Shown here one piece after another: positions 9,694 to 21,006 of a stretch of 46,463 nucleotides of DNA (its first letter is position 1; the number at the start of each line of letters is the position of its first letter). The translations under genes and the position numbers were made by a program. The stretch comes from Balamuthia mandrillaris (Eukaryota > Discosea > Longamoebia > Balamuthiidae). The notes under the pieces are model-generated. The model was not told the origin of the DNA and made no database searches. It was given only the letters and a program-made list of their open reading frames with translations. The stretch is taken from contig JAVKOQ010000380.1 of assembly GCA_031835245.1 (NCBI GenBank), positions 1-46,463 on the forward strand, written 5' to 3'.

Positions 9694-12186
9694 ATGGAAG
9701 AAGCAACAAACGTTTGCGCAGCCAACCCACTCAACGAAAGCGCTGCAGAAAGAGAAAACCCTTCGCAAAGGCGCCCGGCCTTCAGTTCGCGAAAAAGTGC
9801 TTATCGATCATTGCCGGTGAGCCCTGTCCCACCTCATTACTGGCTGCCCGTTGTAAACCCGAACGAAGGCCCTTCGTCTCCAGCAGATATCCTTCTTGAA
9901 AGCCACAAGGACAACTTACTACCAGCCGTCACTGGTGAGGAGGAGTGCGAGGACTGCAGGGAATGTACGAACTCCACCTGCTTTGAAGAAATGACGACAG
10001 GGGCGAAGAACCCTTCCATGTCTAACAGACGCCATTCTACGCTGGTTACAATGCCCATGAAGAATGGCGGAGGAGACTTTTCTCAGGTGTTGCAAGGAAA
10101 AGAGAAGAGAGGAGCAAATACCCCCAGGGGACATCGCGGCACCATACTTAATGTAACTCTTCCCTTTCGTTTGTTGTTCTCCTTTTCGTCGCTTTCTCTT
10201 CTCGTTCTCCTGCTGGGCTACTAACGCAAAGCTTTTCAGCTCCTGATGGATAGCTCGTTAAACTTTGTTACAGCCTTGTGTGCAAGCATTTCTTCGCCGT
10301 ATGAATACGAGGCTTGTTGTGTATCCCTTATGATCATCTTTGGGCATCAAGGCAAAGAGAGAGAACTGGTGAAGTGGTCACTTGGAAAGGAGATTTCACG
10401 AGAAGGAGGTGCGTTTGGTCTCTCTTTTCCCATGTGGGTTATTGTGGGTGACGCAATCCTTCCTATGCTCTCAGAGGACAGAGCCCATACCTTATTTAGA
10501 GGAAACACAGTTGCTTCTAAATGCATGAGCCTTTACATTCAATGGCGAGGAAGGCGATTCCTTCATGCCCTTGTTGTGCCTCTTGTGACAGATGTTATAA
10601 GTCATGAGGCAATAGAGGTATTTCGTTAACAGTAGTCCCATGAATTATTTTATTAAGCATTGCTAACCTCTCACTATGTCTTACAACCTCATTTGAAGGT
10701 GAACCCGTCTAAGCTTCCTGACCCTTCCCTTCTTGAACAGAACCAACAACGTTTGTTGGAGGCTGTGGAGTTAGTCTTCTCAGCCGTCGAGAGCATGGCA
10801 ACCTCATTTCCTAGGTATTGACTCCTCCTTTCATCACACGCCTTCAGTTAACTCATAAAGGCTCCTCCGACAGCTCTCTACAGAGCATGTTCCATTTCAT
10901 CTTTGAGAGGGTGACAGAGAGATGGCCAGGTCATGGGTATCAGATTGTTGGTGGATTCTTCTGGCTTCGGTTCATGTGTCCTGCTCTTGTAACGCCTGAG
11001 AGATATGAGTTCTCGTCCTCCCTATCCACCTCAGAAACCCGGTTGTCAGCACATCAACGGCGTTCTCTGATACTCATCACAAAGATAATACAGAATCTTT
11101 CAAATGGCGGTACGTAAAACACGTTTTTGCTCTGCACAAGGCCTAAAGTTCCTTCTCCTTTGTTGTGTGGCCATAGTGCTTTTCGGAGAAAAAGAAAAGT
11201 TTATGAGCTTCTCAAATGCGTACATTCAGTCCAACGAGGAACGAATGCAAGCTTTCCTAGCGAGCCTTTGCAACAATACGTATGATGCTCCCAAACATGG
11301 CACACTACTCCAACAGCAACACGTTGGTAAGCCTTGCGATGACAAAAAGTTAAGGAGGAGAGGGGTTCATCTTCCGGAAGACACAGTAGCGACCCTCATC
11401 CAAAATGACAACAACAATGACCACCGATCGCTACGTACCAATGACCACGAGTCACAGGACAGCCGAGCCATAAGCAACGAGGATGCTGCGCAGGCGTTGG
11501 AACGAGTTATCCGCAGCCTGGTCTGCCATGGAGAGCAGGTGATTCAACATCTGGAAGGAAAGGTGGAAGAAAAGATGGTAAAGGATTGTCTTGCCACCTT
11601 CATCGTGGATTATCCTGTGGAAGAAATGGGGAGACTCCGTGGTGGGGCTTTGGAGGAAGAGGACCCGTTGGTGACTTGGTGGATGGAATGGGTATCTGGT
11701 GTCAGCCTGGAGCCTCAAAAGAAAAAGGCTGCGAGGGGTGGAGCGGGCTTGATGAAGTTGACGAGGTTGGCAAGGAAAGGGGAAGAGAGCATAGGGAGCG
11801 AGAAGGAGAACAACACTAAGCAGCGAGAGAAGAAAAAGCCTTCCTCAAAAACAGCACAAGGCTCCAAGAAGGAGGGGAGCAAGGCAAGTAATTCGGGAGG
11901 AGAGATGAAGCAAAGTGCTTCCGCAAGGAACCCTTCCAAGAAAAGTGGAAGTGCAGCCAGAGATGTAAATGAAGACATGCTGCGGCTTAAAAACCAGCTG
12001 GAGGAAGAGAAAGAGCTCACCCAAAAGCTGACTAAGGAAATGCGGACCGTAAAAGTTCTGCTGATCGAAAAGACCGACGCCATCGCAAAACTGGAAGCTG
12101 AAAAGAAGCGGTTAGAGGACTTACTGAGGAAGAATGGGATCGCCTTCGCGCCCCCATCAAACGAAGAGGAGGAAGTGGAGGGGTAG
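9694..12186 (+). CDS. RasGAP-domain protein with C-terminal coiled coil
   Basis: Six exons: 9694-10152, 10240-10408, 10475-10617, 10699-10814, 10874-11109, 11189-12186; 706 aa, or 771 aa from the upstream ATG at 9499. Residues 1-153 are polar and probably disordered. The GAP domain covers about 155-425. It carries the arginine-finger motif TLFRGNTVASK, the FLR-like motif GGFFWLRFMCPALVTPE, and the closing NLSNG/EKEKFMSFSNAYIQSN helix region. These residues predict active GTP hydrolysis on a Ras-type GTPase. The C-terminus is Lys/Ser-rich with a coiled coil (RLKNQLEEEKELTQKL), an arrangement also seen in other amoebozoan RasGAPs. An internal gtaag at 11325 looks like a donor but needs no splicing. 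Confidence 0.9.
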
Positions 12187-12296
12187 GGTCCACCCCTTTT
12201 TTTTTTTGTGTATGGGGATATAAAAATACATAATAATAATTTCGCTGACGTAGCGCCATGCCCCCTACGATGACGTGTGTTCTAAGAAGTAGCCAG

Positions 12297-13106
12297 AAAA
12301 AAAAAAGGGCTGTTCTGCATGAAGAATGGTAAAAGATGCCCTGAAACCACTGAACACCTCTATACTGCGTGTGTTGTCTCCCAAAAACTTACCACCAAAA
12401 TGCTAGAAGATATCAAAACCTACAACGTCCTTATTTCCTCCTTGTTGGCACAACAAGTGAAAAACCTAGACTTTTGGAAAGGAGAACTCCCCTACTATCT
12501 AACGGTACACGGCACCAAAAACAAAGATATCAATAGCATCACCCACATTATCGACAGCACCAGGACCAATATTTTCCTCAAGCGAAATGAGAAACTCAAA
12601 AAACTGCATTTCCTCGACGACTCGTAACAAAACCGAGCGGCCTTCCCGAAAAAGTGGAAACCCCACAGGAGGTTAGACCTCCTAAAACCTGCCAGCCCGG
12701 TCAGGTGCCAGCGGACTGCCAGCGGAAACCGTGCCTGGATGACACATCTGCCTTTGCACCTCCAATGGAAGCCAACCTATCTACCACACCATCCCAACTT
12801 CAAAACTTGGAACAAGCGATCTCTCACACCCACCACACCCTCCCAACTTCAAAACGTGTAACAGGCGATCTCTAGCAACCTATGTGCCTCCCAACGCACT
12901 CTGCCCGATGGGCATTGACGCCAGTAAGCGGTGCCGTAGGTATTCTACCTACGAGGTTGAGCGGCCCAGCCCACTAGATAGCCAATAAACTATTTCCGGG
13001 CTGTTCGACTGCAAGGAGCCGTTTGTAAGTATGTACCTACGAGGTTGAGCGGTTCCAACCCACTACATAGCCAATAAACAATTCCTTTAAAAAAAAAAAA
13101 GGGCTG
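12297..13106 (+). mobile_element. 5'-truncated non-LTR retrotransposon (LINE) with target-site duplications
   Basis: The insert runs from 12313 to about 13090 and ends in a poly(A) run. It is flanked by direct copies of an A-run plus GGGCTG (12297-12312 and about 13091-13106), which are the target-site duplications. The 5' part encodes the tail of a LINE ORF2: FCMKNGKRCPETTEHLYTAC is the Cys/His zinc-binding element found after reverse transcriptase, and the frame st ops at 12627. The reverse transcriptase and endonuclease are absent, as expected for 5' truncation. The 3'UTR contains two diverged copies of a 52-bp unit (12946-12997, 13034-13086), each with an AATAAA-like signal. The near-intact frame and matching flanks suggest a fairly recent insertion. 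Confidence 0.85.
12946..13086 (+). repeat. Duplicated 3'-end unit of the LINE
   Basis: The segment TACCTACGAGGTTGAGCGG and what follows, through GCCAATAAAC, occurs twice with a few substitutions (12946-12997 and 13034-13086). The spacer is 36 bp. The second copy leads directly into the poly(A) tail. Confidence 0.85.
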
Positions 13107-13114
13107 AGAAGAAG

Positions 13115-13571
13115 ATGAACAAACAACAGAACGACGCCAAGTCCAAAGATGGGCTTTCAGACAAGCCAGCAATCTATCCGGATAGGGTGCGTTTGCAGGA
13201 GTGATGGGTTCGTGCCTTTCTAATACATCATCGTAACAGGAACTGCTCGAGCGGCATATGGAAGAAGCCAGTCCTTTCCACCACCTGGGCATAGAAAAGA
13301 AACACTACCCAAAAGCAAAACACCGTTGCGACGACCACTTCGAAGATGTATTTCAGGCGTTATACCACGACACAAAAAACGCCAAGGATGCCGCCATCAC
13401 ATTGTGGAAGTGTTGGCGGTCTGAACCGGGGTTAGTCCTCTTTCTCATCTCTTCTTTTTTTTTTTTTCATGCTTTTTTCCCTGCGGGAACAGCCCTTAAT
13501 CCTCTGTCATTGTTTGTACTTCTTACAGGAAAGAGCCGCCTCGCATCTACGACACCGAATACAAGATATGA
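13115..13571 (+). CDS. Small conserved-looking protein of unknown function
   Basis: Three exons, 13115-13186, 13240-13430 and 13529-13571, give 101 aa. The reading is MNKQQND..., then ELLERHMEEASPFHHLGIE, CDDHFEDVFQALYHDTKN, ITLWKCWRSEPG and the ending IYDTEYKI. It is charged, largely helical in character and lacks a signal peptide or membrane segment. Two cysteines and several histidines are present but form no zinc motif I can name. The three in-phase junctions support a real gene. The family is not recognised. The LINE insertion ends only ten bases before its start codon, so its promoter was probably displaced about 800 bp or replaced. Confidence 0.7.
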
Positions 13572-13702
13572 AGTTCACCAAAACCAAAATATACTGCAAG
13601 CGTTCTTATCTTTTGTTTAAAAAAATTTACCGGAATAGAATAAAAAAAGAAAACAAAGGGAGGAAAGGGTGGGAAGAAAGAAGGTAGCATCTCCTGCTGG
13701 TC

Positions 13703-16438
13703 TTACGAGAAAGTAGCGGAAATAGTATCTCCCTCAGCGTTGATGCTCAATTGGAAATTGGTCCATGCGTCATCTTCCAATAAGACCAGCTGCTCCCCTT
13801 CCTCGTCAAGAATGAGGAGGAAGCCACCGCCGGAGAAACCAGTGCCGCTCAGATCCTCGATGATGATCAAAATGGCTTGGCCGGGCGGTACCTGCACCAC
13901 AAACTGGTTGAAACCTCCTTCAAGGGTGGTTGGGGTTATGACGTAAGGACCCACAACTTCCTCCTCTTCGGATCCTGAACCACTTTCAAGAACGCCACGA
14001 GTGCTCCTACGTGTTAGGCCATCGGGGATTATCTGAACGCTGAAGAACTCTCCGCCATCAAGTGTAAGCTCAATGGTGTACTCGGTCCAGTCCTCGGGAG
14101 GAATGAAGCCCACCAGGGAGGACCGGGGGTAGGTCAATCCTCCTTGGTCGTAGCTGGGGCAACAGACTGCGGTGAGGTTAAAAGCGTCGAGACCGCAGCC
14201 GCCACCAAAGTCGATTCTGCCAGCAATCTCGGCCTCAGGATAACCACCAGAGGGAACGGCCAACCAAAGTACATCGCCACCAGCGATACCCGCCATGAGG
14301 TTCACAAAGTCCACAAAGGAGAACTCACAGCCTGAATCTGAGTCGTCACAGATTACGAAGGAGGCGTTGATGGTGGTTGAATAGGTGGACCCTTGAGGGA
14401 AAGTAGCCACAGTATCAACAGATGTTTCGATTCCATCATCGGATAAGACAACGAGCTTCGCTCCTAGTGCTCCCCTGATTTGAACAGAGGCGGTACCGGC
14501 AGTCCATCGGTCAGGCCTGTTGGCAATGTTGGTGGAGACATAAGCTCCAACCACCACTGAATCAGAAGCTTGACCGATATCTTCCAGGCAGGCTGCACCA
14601 CAACTGGAAGCGGAAGAGCAGCTTCCAATGGCGCCTTGGCAGCATTCTACCTTGGCTCGCTCTGGGAATTGGAGATAGTTGGGGGTTTCCTTTCTGACGT
14701 CCCAATCGCCACCGTTGACGCACGTGCCAGTAGCGTAGGCAATGGCGTCTCCGGGATCGGGCATGGAGCTCTGGATGACATAGCGCCCAGGACCCAGTAA
14801 GAACGAGCTGGGCAACTCGTAGAAAGTGGAGCCATACTGGTCATAATTGCTTGACGGTGTATCAGCTCCGGTAACAAAGGAATAGGGAATAAACTGAAAG
14901 AGGGTGGCGTTCTGCACGTCAGGATTTCCTCTTGGGAAGTTCCTGTCCCAGATGCCCACTTGAGCAGAGGCCAGCGAGTTGGAACCGTTATTGTTGAACA
15001 AGCCCATAGCAATCACTTCCACAGCTCGGTTACGAACAGCGAACGGCAGGTGAACTAGACCGTCGAATTCATACTCTCCAGTTGTTCCAGCATCAACTTG
15101 GTGAGTGGGGGCTTCTGACCAGATGAATTCGGGAATGTCGTGCTCTACGTGCAGGTCAAAGACGCCGGTAGAAAGGTCAAATGACACGTAACCGCAGCCC
15201 TGAAAGTTGGGGAAGGGGGCGGGGAGAGGGTTCACAGGGTCCAGCTTCATTGTACCACAGATAAGTGGAACGTTATCCACGTCACCGCTATCGGTACCGA
15301 GGAAAGCGGGGAAAGGGAAGAGCTTATCATCAATAGAATTCTCAGAAAGACTAGCAAACGGCGTCTTGTGGTTGCCGCAGAGCGCCAACCCTGGGTCGTC
15401 GAAGCTAATGTCGTGGCAGGACTTGATCACAGAGACATCGTAGTTGGGGTCCGCCGAGTGACAAGCATGAACAAGAACCACACCAATGTGCACGCGCTTC
15501 ACCTCCAAGGGAAGATCAGGCTCTGCAGAGCGAACAAGGCCGACACCAAACCAGTTATGCCTCGTGTTGCGGAGCGGGTTTTCATGCCGGCGCAAAAGAT
15601 TTCTCCAGGCGCCAAGGAGACTGTCGCCGGAGCCGGTCAAAAGGTTGACGCTGCCAATGCTGATGGGAGGATTTCCCAAGTACTTGTTCTGAGGGTTCTG
15701 TCCCGTCTCCCTGGTTGTAAAGTTGCCCAAAAACAACCTGGTACGGAAACCGAAAGGTGGCGATAAGAATATGCTTAAACGAAGCTCAAAAAGCGAGGAA
15801 CACAGATGATACCTGCTTGCCAGTGTCATGATCTCTATCAACTCAGTAGAACCGAGTTCGGTAATATCACGGCGATACATGCCCCGGGGCTCACGGCGGG
15901 TAAGGAACGGCGGAACACGGGTTTCACAAAGCCCAGCGGTATCGTTTCCTTCGAAGCCCCAGTCAGAAGATTGAGATTCCTCCGGGAAACAGTACTCATC
16001 CACTTGCTGCTCGTAACTCCTTACTGCATTAAAAACCAAATGTAAGTGCATCAGGTTCGCCAAGATTATCTACAGATTTTCAGATCGCCGGACGACAGTA
16101 CCTGCAAGAGTGGTTGCCAAGTCGTTCAAGTCAGGATGAGGAATGAAAGAGGCATAGCCATCTATGAATTCCCTCATATTAAGGTCCTTGAACTGCATAA
16201 GAAAATAGTAGAGACGAAAGTGCTCGAGTGCCTCGCCTTCGTGGTCCCGGTCTACAGTTCCATCGCAGCCATAACCGAAATTGCACCCGTCGAGGATGTT
16301 TCGGTTCCTGATGTCGCAGGCTGGGTGCAATGATTCAGGACCGTCCGGGCATAACGTATCGTAGAGGTTAGAATACTGAGCGAGGCTCAGGGCGAGCAAG
16401 CCAGCAGTGACCAAAAGAAAGAGCGCCGCTCGACCCAT
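13703..16438 (-). CDS. Large secreted protein of unknown family
   Basis: Three exons, 16102-16438, 15813-16023 and 13703-15737, give 860 aa. A clear signal peptide (MGRAALFLLVTAGLLALSLA) precedes the mature start at QYSN. The mature part is rich in Cys (LCPDGPE, CDIRNRNILDGCNFGYGCDG, VECCQGAIGSC, CGAACLEDIG, VCCPSYD), Asn-X-Ser/Thr sites, Gly and acidic residues. It has no C-terminal anchor. Intron 2 (15738-15812, 75 nt) is stop-free and a multiple of three. I do not recognise a domain. The C-terminal third alternates short hydrophobic strands (AILIIIEDLSG, GFLLILDEEG), suggesting beta-sandwich modules. An extracellular or cyst-wall role is possible but only inferred. The start is the ATG directly before the signal peptide. 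Confidence 0.85.
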
Positions 16439-17001
16439 TTAAAATTTTGGTCTTCTTTCTTTGTTATTTCTTTCTCTTTACCCCTCCCCTCTGAGCCGAC
16501 GCTTCTCCTTCCTTTTTTCTCTCTCTCGCTTTCTCTCCTTTTTCTTCCTGCAAGAAAGTTCTCCTTGGCCAAAGTTTTAATTTGAGGTTTAGCTTTAACC
16601 AAAAAGAATGTTAAATAAATGTAACCAATCAGCAACGCCAAAAAGCTTGCCTTTTCAAGTATTTGAGGTTGAGGCTGCATAAGCTGCTGTAGACATTTTG
16701 AGGGGTTATCCATTGGTACTTGTTTCAGGAGAGGACGTCATGAAAAAACAAAAAAAAAGTAACGTCAATCAAAAAAGAGTAAAAAAAAATTGGAGGAGGC
16801 CGGCATCGATCCGGCTACCTCTCGCATGCTAAGCGAGCGCTCTACCATCTGAGCTACACCCCCTATTGTGCTCCGATTTACTCGATTAGTTATGTTGTTC
16901 TCTTAAAGCAACATATGCAGCAGGAGCCCCAAACTTGTGCCGAACTTGTGCCAAAATGGGTGCAAGCTTTTCCTTAGGAAGAAAAAGGTTTTACTTGCGG
17001 C
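16439..17001. other. Intergenic region holding tRNA-Ala and an unassigned minus-strand ORF
   Basis: Besides the tRNA at 16791-16863, a minus-strand frame from an ATG at 16713 runs 108 codons into the secreted-protein gene. Its start (MDNPSKCLQQL) is followed by one hydrophobic segment (FLALLIGYIYLTFFLV) and a basic tail. It overlaps the signal peptide of the downstream gene in another frame, so it is more likely its 5'UTR than a separate gene. Confidence 0.4.
16791..16863 (-). tRNA. tRNA-Ala: tRNA-Ala (anticodon AGC)
   Basis: On the minus strand a 73-nt cloverleaf begins GGGGGTGTAGCTCAG (box A) and ends CCTCCTCCA. The anticodon stem CTCGC/GCGAG closes the loop TTAGCAT, giving anticodon AGC. 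The acceptor stem contains the G3:U70 pair that identifies alanine tRNAs. The T arm is GCCGG/CCGGC with loop ATCGATG. There is one T-T mismatch in the acceptor stem. No intron is present. It lies between the secreted-protein gene and the MIF4G-Nup62 gene. Confidence 0.95.
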
Positions 17002-17126
17002 ATGTCGGGTGGCGCTTATCGCTCCTCTAACCCCCTCGCCAGAGCACAACAAGGGTTACCAACGGGAAAAACCCCGCCACACACTCCACTTTCAACTTCG
17101 CTCCCTTCCCATGTTGAACAAGTTTG

Positions 17127-17163
<37 letters not shown>

Positions 17164-18957
17164 TGCGCATCTTTCTTCTAATTCATACCTGTTATCCCAG
17201 TATGATCCTGCATCTCCAACAGTGGATGGTTATGACAGTGGTGGCTCTTACAGCAGTAGCACAGACGAAGAGGGGCAACATGAACTCTTCCTTGTCGGGG
17301 TGCGAACGTGCGTCCCATCACTGCCACTTTTGGTTTATTCTTCTTTCCACTCACCTCCTTTTCTTGATCAACAGTGCCCTTTCGAAGCTCACTCCACAAA
17401 CGTTGGAGAGTGTGATCGGAGAGATACTGTTACACGTAGATCAAAAGTGTTCCCACCCTCCCACCGGAGAGCCTTGCGAAGGACTAAACTCTTTCTTTGC
17501 GTTGGAAGACCTTGGCTTGCTCCTTTTTGAAACCACACTGGCTGATCCTGCTATGAGCCCTCTCTACGCTTATATTTGTGCCTGTCTTACTCAATGCCTC
17601 GACCCGGTGGATGACTGGGTTTGTTTTCTGTTCACTCCTTTCTTACGTAAAAGAGTGTGTAACCGACCCGACTTTTTTGCCACAAATCAAAGGACTTGGC
17701 ATCCGTGGTCTGGGAACGATGCCAGCAGGAGCTGGAAGAAATAGAAGCTTTACGAAAAGACGAAGGTCCACCTCGCGGAGACTCCTCCCCTCAGTTTGAC
17801 GAACGTATGAGGCAACGCAACTTGACCACATTTAGGTTCATTGGAGAACTCTACAACAATCAATTGCTCTCCTTTCACGAGGTACTGCGGTTGTTGTCGG
17901 ATGCGCTGCGAGAACCGGGAGATGACCATGCCATGGAACAGTGCTTTGTTTTACTGGATACCGCTGGCAAATCCCTTGAAAGCGACTTAGGTTTGTCATG
18001 TGTCTGTCTGTATTTGCCTTTTCGTCTACCAGCAAGAACTTACAAAACCGAAAACAACATTCTAGCGGAAGCATCAACAGAAAACGATGTTAGTAGAGCC
18101 ACGAATGCAGCGACTTCTTACCAGTTTTTCCAGAGCGTCTTCCATTTCTTGCAAGCCTACATCGACACGCCAGGCTCCTCCCAGCGGATACGCACTTTGT
18201 TTCAAGTACGTATCATGCTTTATTCCTCCCCTTTTCTGGACTAATTCTTGGTACCAAATCATTTGCTCCTTTTTCGTTTCCTTTCAAACAAAAGTACTTG
18301 TTGGGATTGCGACAAAGAGCATGGAAACGGAATGCGTCGTCATCGTCGACATCACCAGCTGCAACCGCTGGAACTCGTGTTCAAAACAATGAAGGACAAA
18401 CAAACAGAGGAGGCGAGAGTTCTTCTGCCTCTTCTAATCCAACACCAACGACAGCGGGTGGAGGAGCAGGTAGTGGAGGAGGTGGCACCATCGATGCTGA
18501 AAAGATGAAGCAGATAAGAGAAACAGCGCGACTCATCATTGAACCGATGAAAATGCATCTCGAATTTGGCCAAAGTTTGGAAGCAAAACTCAAACAAACT
18601 GAAGACAACTTCCGCTCCACCGACCTAAATGCTGCTGATAAACTTGAACAGGTTTGTGATATCTATGTTATTGTCTCGTTTCTAACAAAAGTATATAATT
18701 TGACTAGGACCGAATGTTGGCCGAGACAAGACGGAGCATGAATGAGACATGGTGGAACAAGCTGAACGAATTGTTGAGCTACTTACAAAATCATTTAGGG
18801 CCTGTTCCTTTTTTAATTAAGTTGATTCGCCTCGTCAGCGCTTATTGGAAACAAACGAATGCCTCAGGAGATTCAAGTACTTTTTTTTTGTGTTTCTGTG
18901 CGCACGTGTTTCTTTTTCTACGGATGTTTGTTCTCTTCTATGGTCGCAGTGAAGTAA

Positions 18958-18988
<31 letters not shown>

Positions 18989-20006
18989 TCAGAACAATCA
19001 ACCACATATGAAACAGTAAACCTACGACTTCTTCGCAAAACCATCGGGCAACACCTTAAAGAAGTAGAGGATGCAGTACAAATGCATTCTGTTACTACCT
19101 CTACTTCTCCTCCTCCACCTTCTGCTTCCTCTTCTGTAGTCACAAAGCCTTCCACATCTTCAAACGCTCCCTCTACTGGCCGTCCTGCTTCCTCATCTCC
19201 TTTGAACCAACCGATAAATCTTTCGCAACCATCTTCGTCTTCCTCTTCTCCTTTCCCCTCGTCCTTGTCAACCAAATCAGCCTCTCTACAAAGCGCTCGG
19301 TTTCAAGAAGCAGCACGAAGTCAGAACGCTCTTGCTTTTGCACAAAATTGGGAAACTCAACTGCGAAATGCTGCCAATGACTTCAGTAGCTTTGCAAGGC
19401 TTCTTTCAAAATATGATGGGCAGCTGCTCACAAACGAACAAAAGGTTTAGTCTTCTTCTAATTTTCAAATTTGTTGACTAAAGTATGTTCACTTTATTAT
19501 CAGCTGAATATCCTCAGGAAACAAACGTTGGCGGTGGATGTATATCAAACAGAATTACTGAAAGAGCTACAATTGGTGTCATCCCAGCAGACTCAGCTTG
19601 ATACACTCCTGCATGACCTCGCTGACCATGTGGCCGATACCTTTCAGGACTCTGATGAGATCCAATTGCATGATAGGTGAAAAAAGATGTCATCTTAGCA
19701 CACTATGTTATTTTGTTCTCTAGAAACCCACTAACATTCTTGTATTGAATTTAATACTACCGTTGTAACAGCGACGAAGTGGCGCGAAACTTGCACTCTG
19801 GGCTGGTAGAGACAGCAACCGACCTCAAAGCATTAGTACAGCAAGTAAATCAGTTATCACAGCAACGGCTGGTGACGACCAAGGACCCCATCGTCCTGGA
19901 GTTTGAAGAGATTTTGAACAACAACCTGGCAGCCTTAGAGTGGGTTGACCGAACCAGTGCAGACATCACACGAATGATGAATGAGCTGCAAGTCAAAAAC
20001 GGTTAG
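17002..20006 (+). CDS. MIF4G (eIF4G-type) domain fused to Nup62/Nsp1 C-terminal domain
   Basis: Ten exons: 17002-17121, 17201-17307, 17375-17618, 17693-17990, 18033-18205, 18295-18651, 18708-18876, 18993-19444, 19504-19676, 19772-20006; 775 aa, all in phase. Residues about 77-330 form a MIF4G domain: LSKLTPQTLESVIGEIL, SPLYAYICACL, FRFIGELYNNQLLSFHE, CFVLLDTAGKSLE, and RIRTLFQYLLGLRQRAW. A Ser/Gly-rich linker, a helical block (about 375-505) and a Ser/Pro stretch follow. Residues about 590-775 match the Nup62 coiled-coil domain: LLTNEQKLNILRKQ, LVSSQQTQLDTLLHDL, NNNLAALEWVDRTSADI. No FG repeats are present. Exon 6 holds both the end of MIF4G and the linker, arguing against two genes. The fusion suggests a factor linking translation-type RNP binding to the pore (inference). 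Confidence 0.85.
17132..17160 (+). repeat. (CT)n run in intron 1 of the MIF4G-Nup62 gene
   Basis: Clean CT run just after the donor at 17122. A second run, 18964-18988, abuts the acceptor of exon 8 of the same gene. Confidence 0.9.
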
Positions 20007-20192
20007 CCAACAAGGAAAGATGTAAATAAATCCCTGATACACACGCACGAAAGCCTTTGCTCTTGTGTGCACCTGTCCTTTTTTTTAACTCTAAGAGACA
20101 GAGAGATAGTCAGAGAGAGAGAGTCACCAGCACTGGTCATAAATAGGTAAACGTTTATAAGGTTAAAATTTTTTCACAACAAAAAGGAGCGC

Positions 20193-20952
20193 TTAGAAGG
20201 CGGAAGGATTCAACCGCTGTTGAAACTGGAGCAGTTCCTCGGGACTCAGCGCCAGCACGTACTCTCGGCAGTAGAGGATGGTGATCAAAGGCGGACCCAG
20301 CACCAATCCGAACCAGAAGAACATGTTGCCGGCCCTTGTGCCCTTCAAAAAGCGGCCGATGTAGATCAACGGCACTTGACTCATTTGGAAAAAGAACAAC
20401 CATGGCCTTACTTTTCCTATTTAAAAACCGTTAATAACATGCGATAAGAAGACAAGACGAAGATACTAGAAGAGGTGTTACCAAGCAGAACAGCGCAAAT
20501 CATTTCGTGGATTACGGAAGAGAAGAAGAAAGTGAGCAAGGAAGCGGAGAATTTACTGGTCTTGAAGCTCTCCAGACTCTTCAAATAGACGTGGCGAAGG
20601 AGCCATTCGTGAACAGGTCTGTTCCACTTACGGGCATACTCATCAAAAGTTGTGCTGTGACCAAATAGGTTAGAGGGCGAGGAGAGAGAAAGAGAGAGAG
20701 AGAGCGGATGCAAACCTATTCCACCAATCGTAGTAGAAGTAGCGATCGGCAAAGCGGGTAATTTCCGCAAACCCATTTGTGATGAGGTCAAACATGATGA
20801 AGAAGATCAACATCTGGGCAAATATGAAAGGCACAATCAACGCTGACACAACCTCCAACAAGGAGTGATCACCAACTTGCGCAAGCATTGGTGTAATGTA
20901 ATGAGTCGTAATGATCTGTTATTAGTGATAATATATAATTCGTTATTGACTA

Positions 20953-21006
<54 letters not shown>

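Noticed and set aside
12319-12627. The 102-codon frame as a host gene
   Set aside because: It lies wholly within target-site duplications and matches the Cys/His tail of a LINE ORF2.
15207-16045. Plus-strand frames across the secreted-protein gene
   Set aside because: They are shadows of the 860-residue minus-strand gene, which has a signal peptide and in-phase splices.
17002-20006. Two separate neighbouring genes, one MIF4G and one Nup62
   Set aside because: Exon 6 contains the end of MIF4G and the linker together, all later junctions keep the frame, and no stop, intergenic gap or plausible new start was found between the halves. Transcript data could still overturn this.
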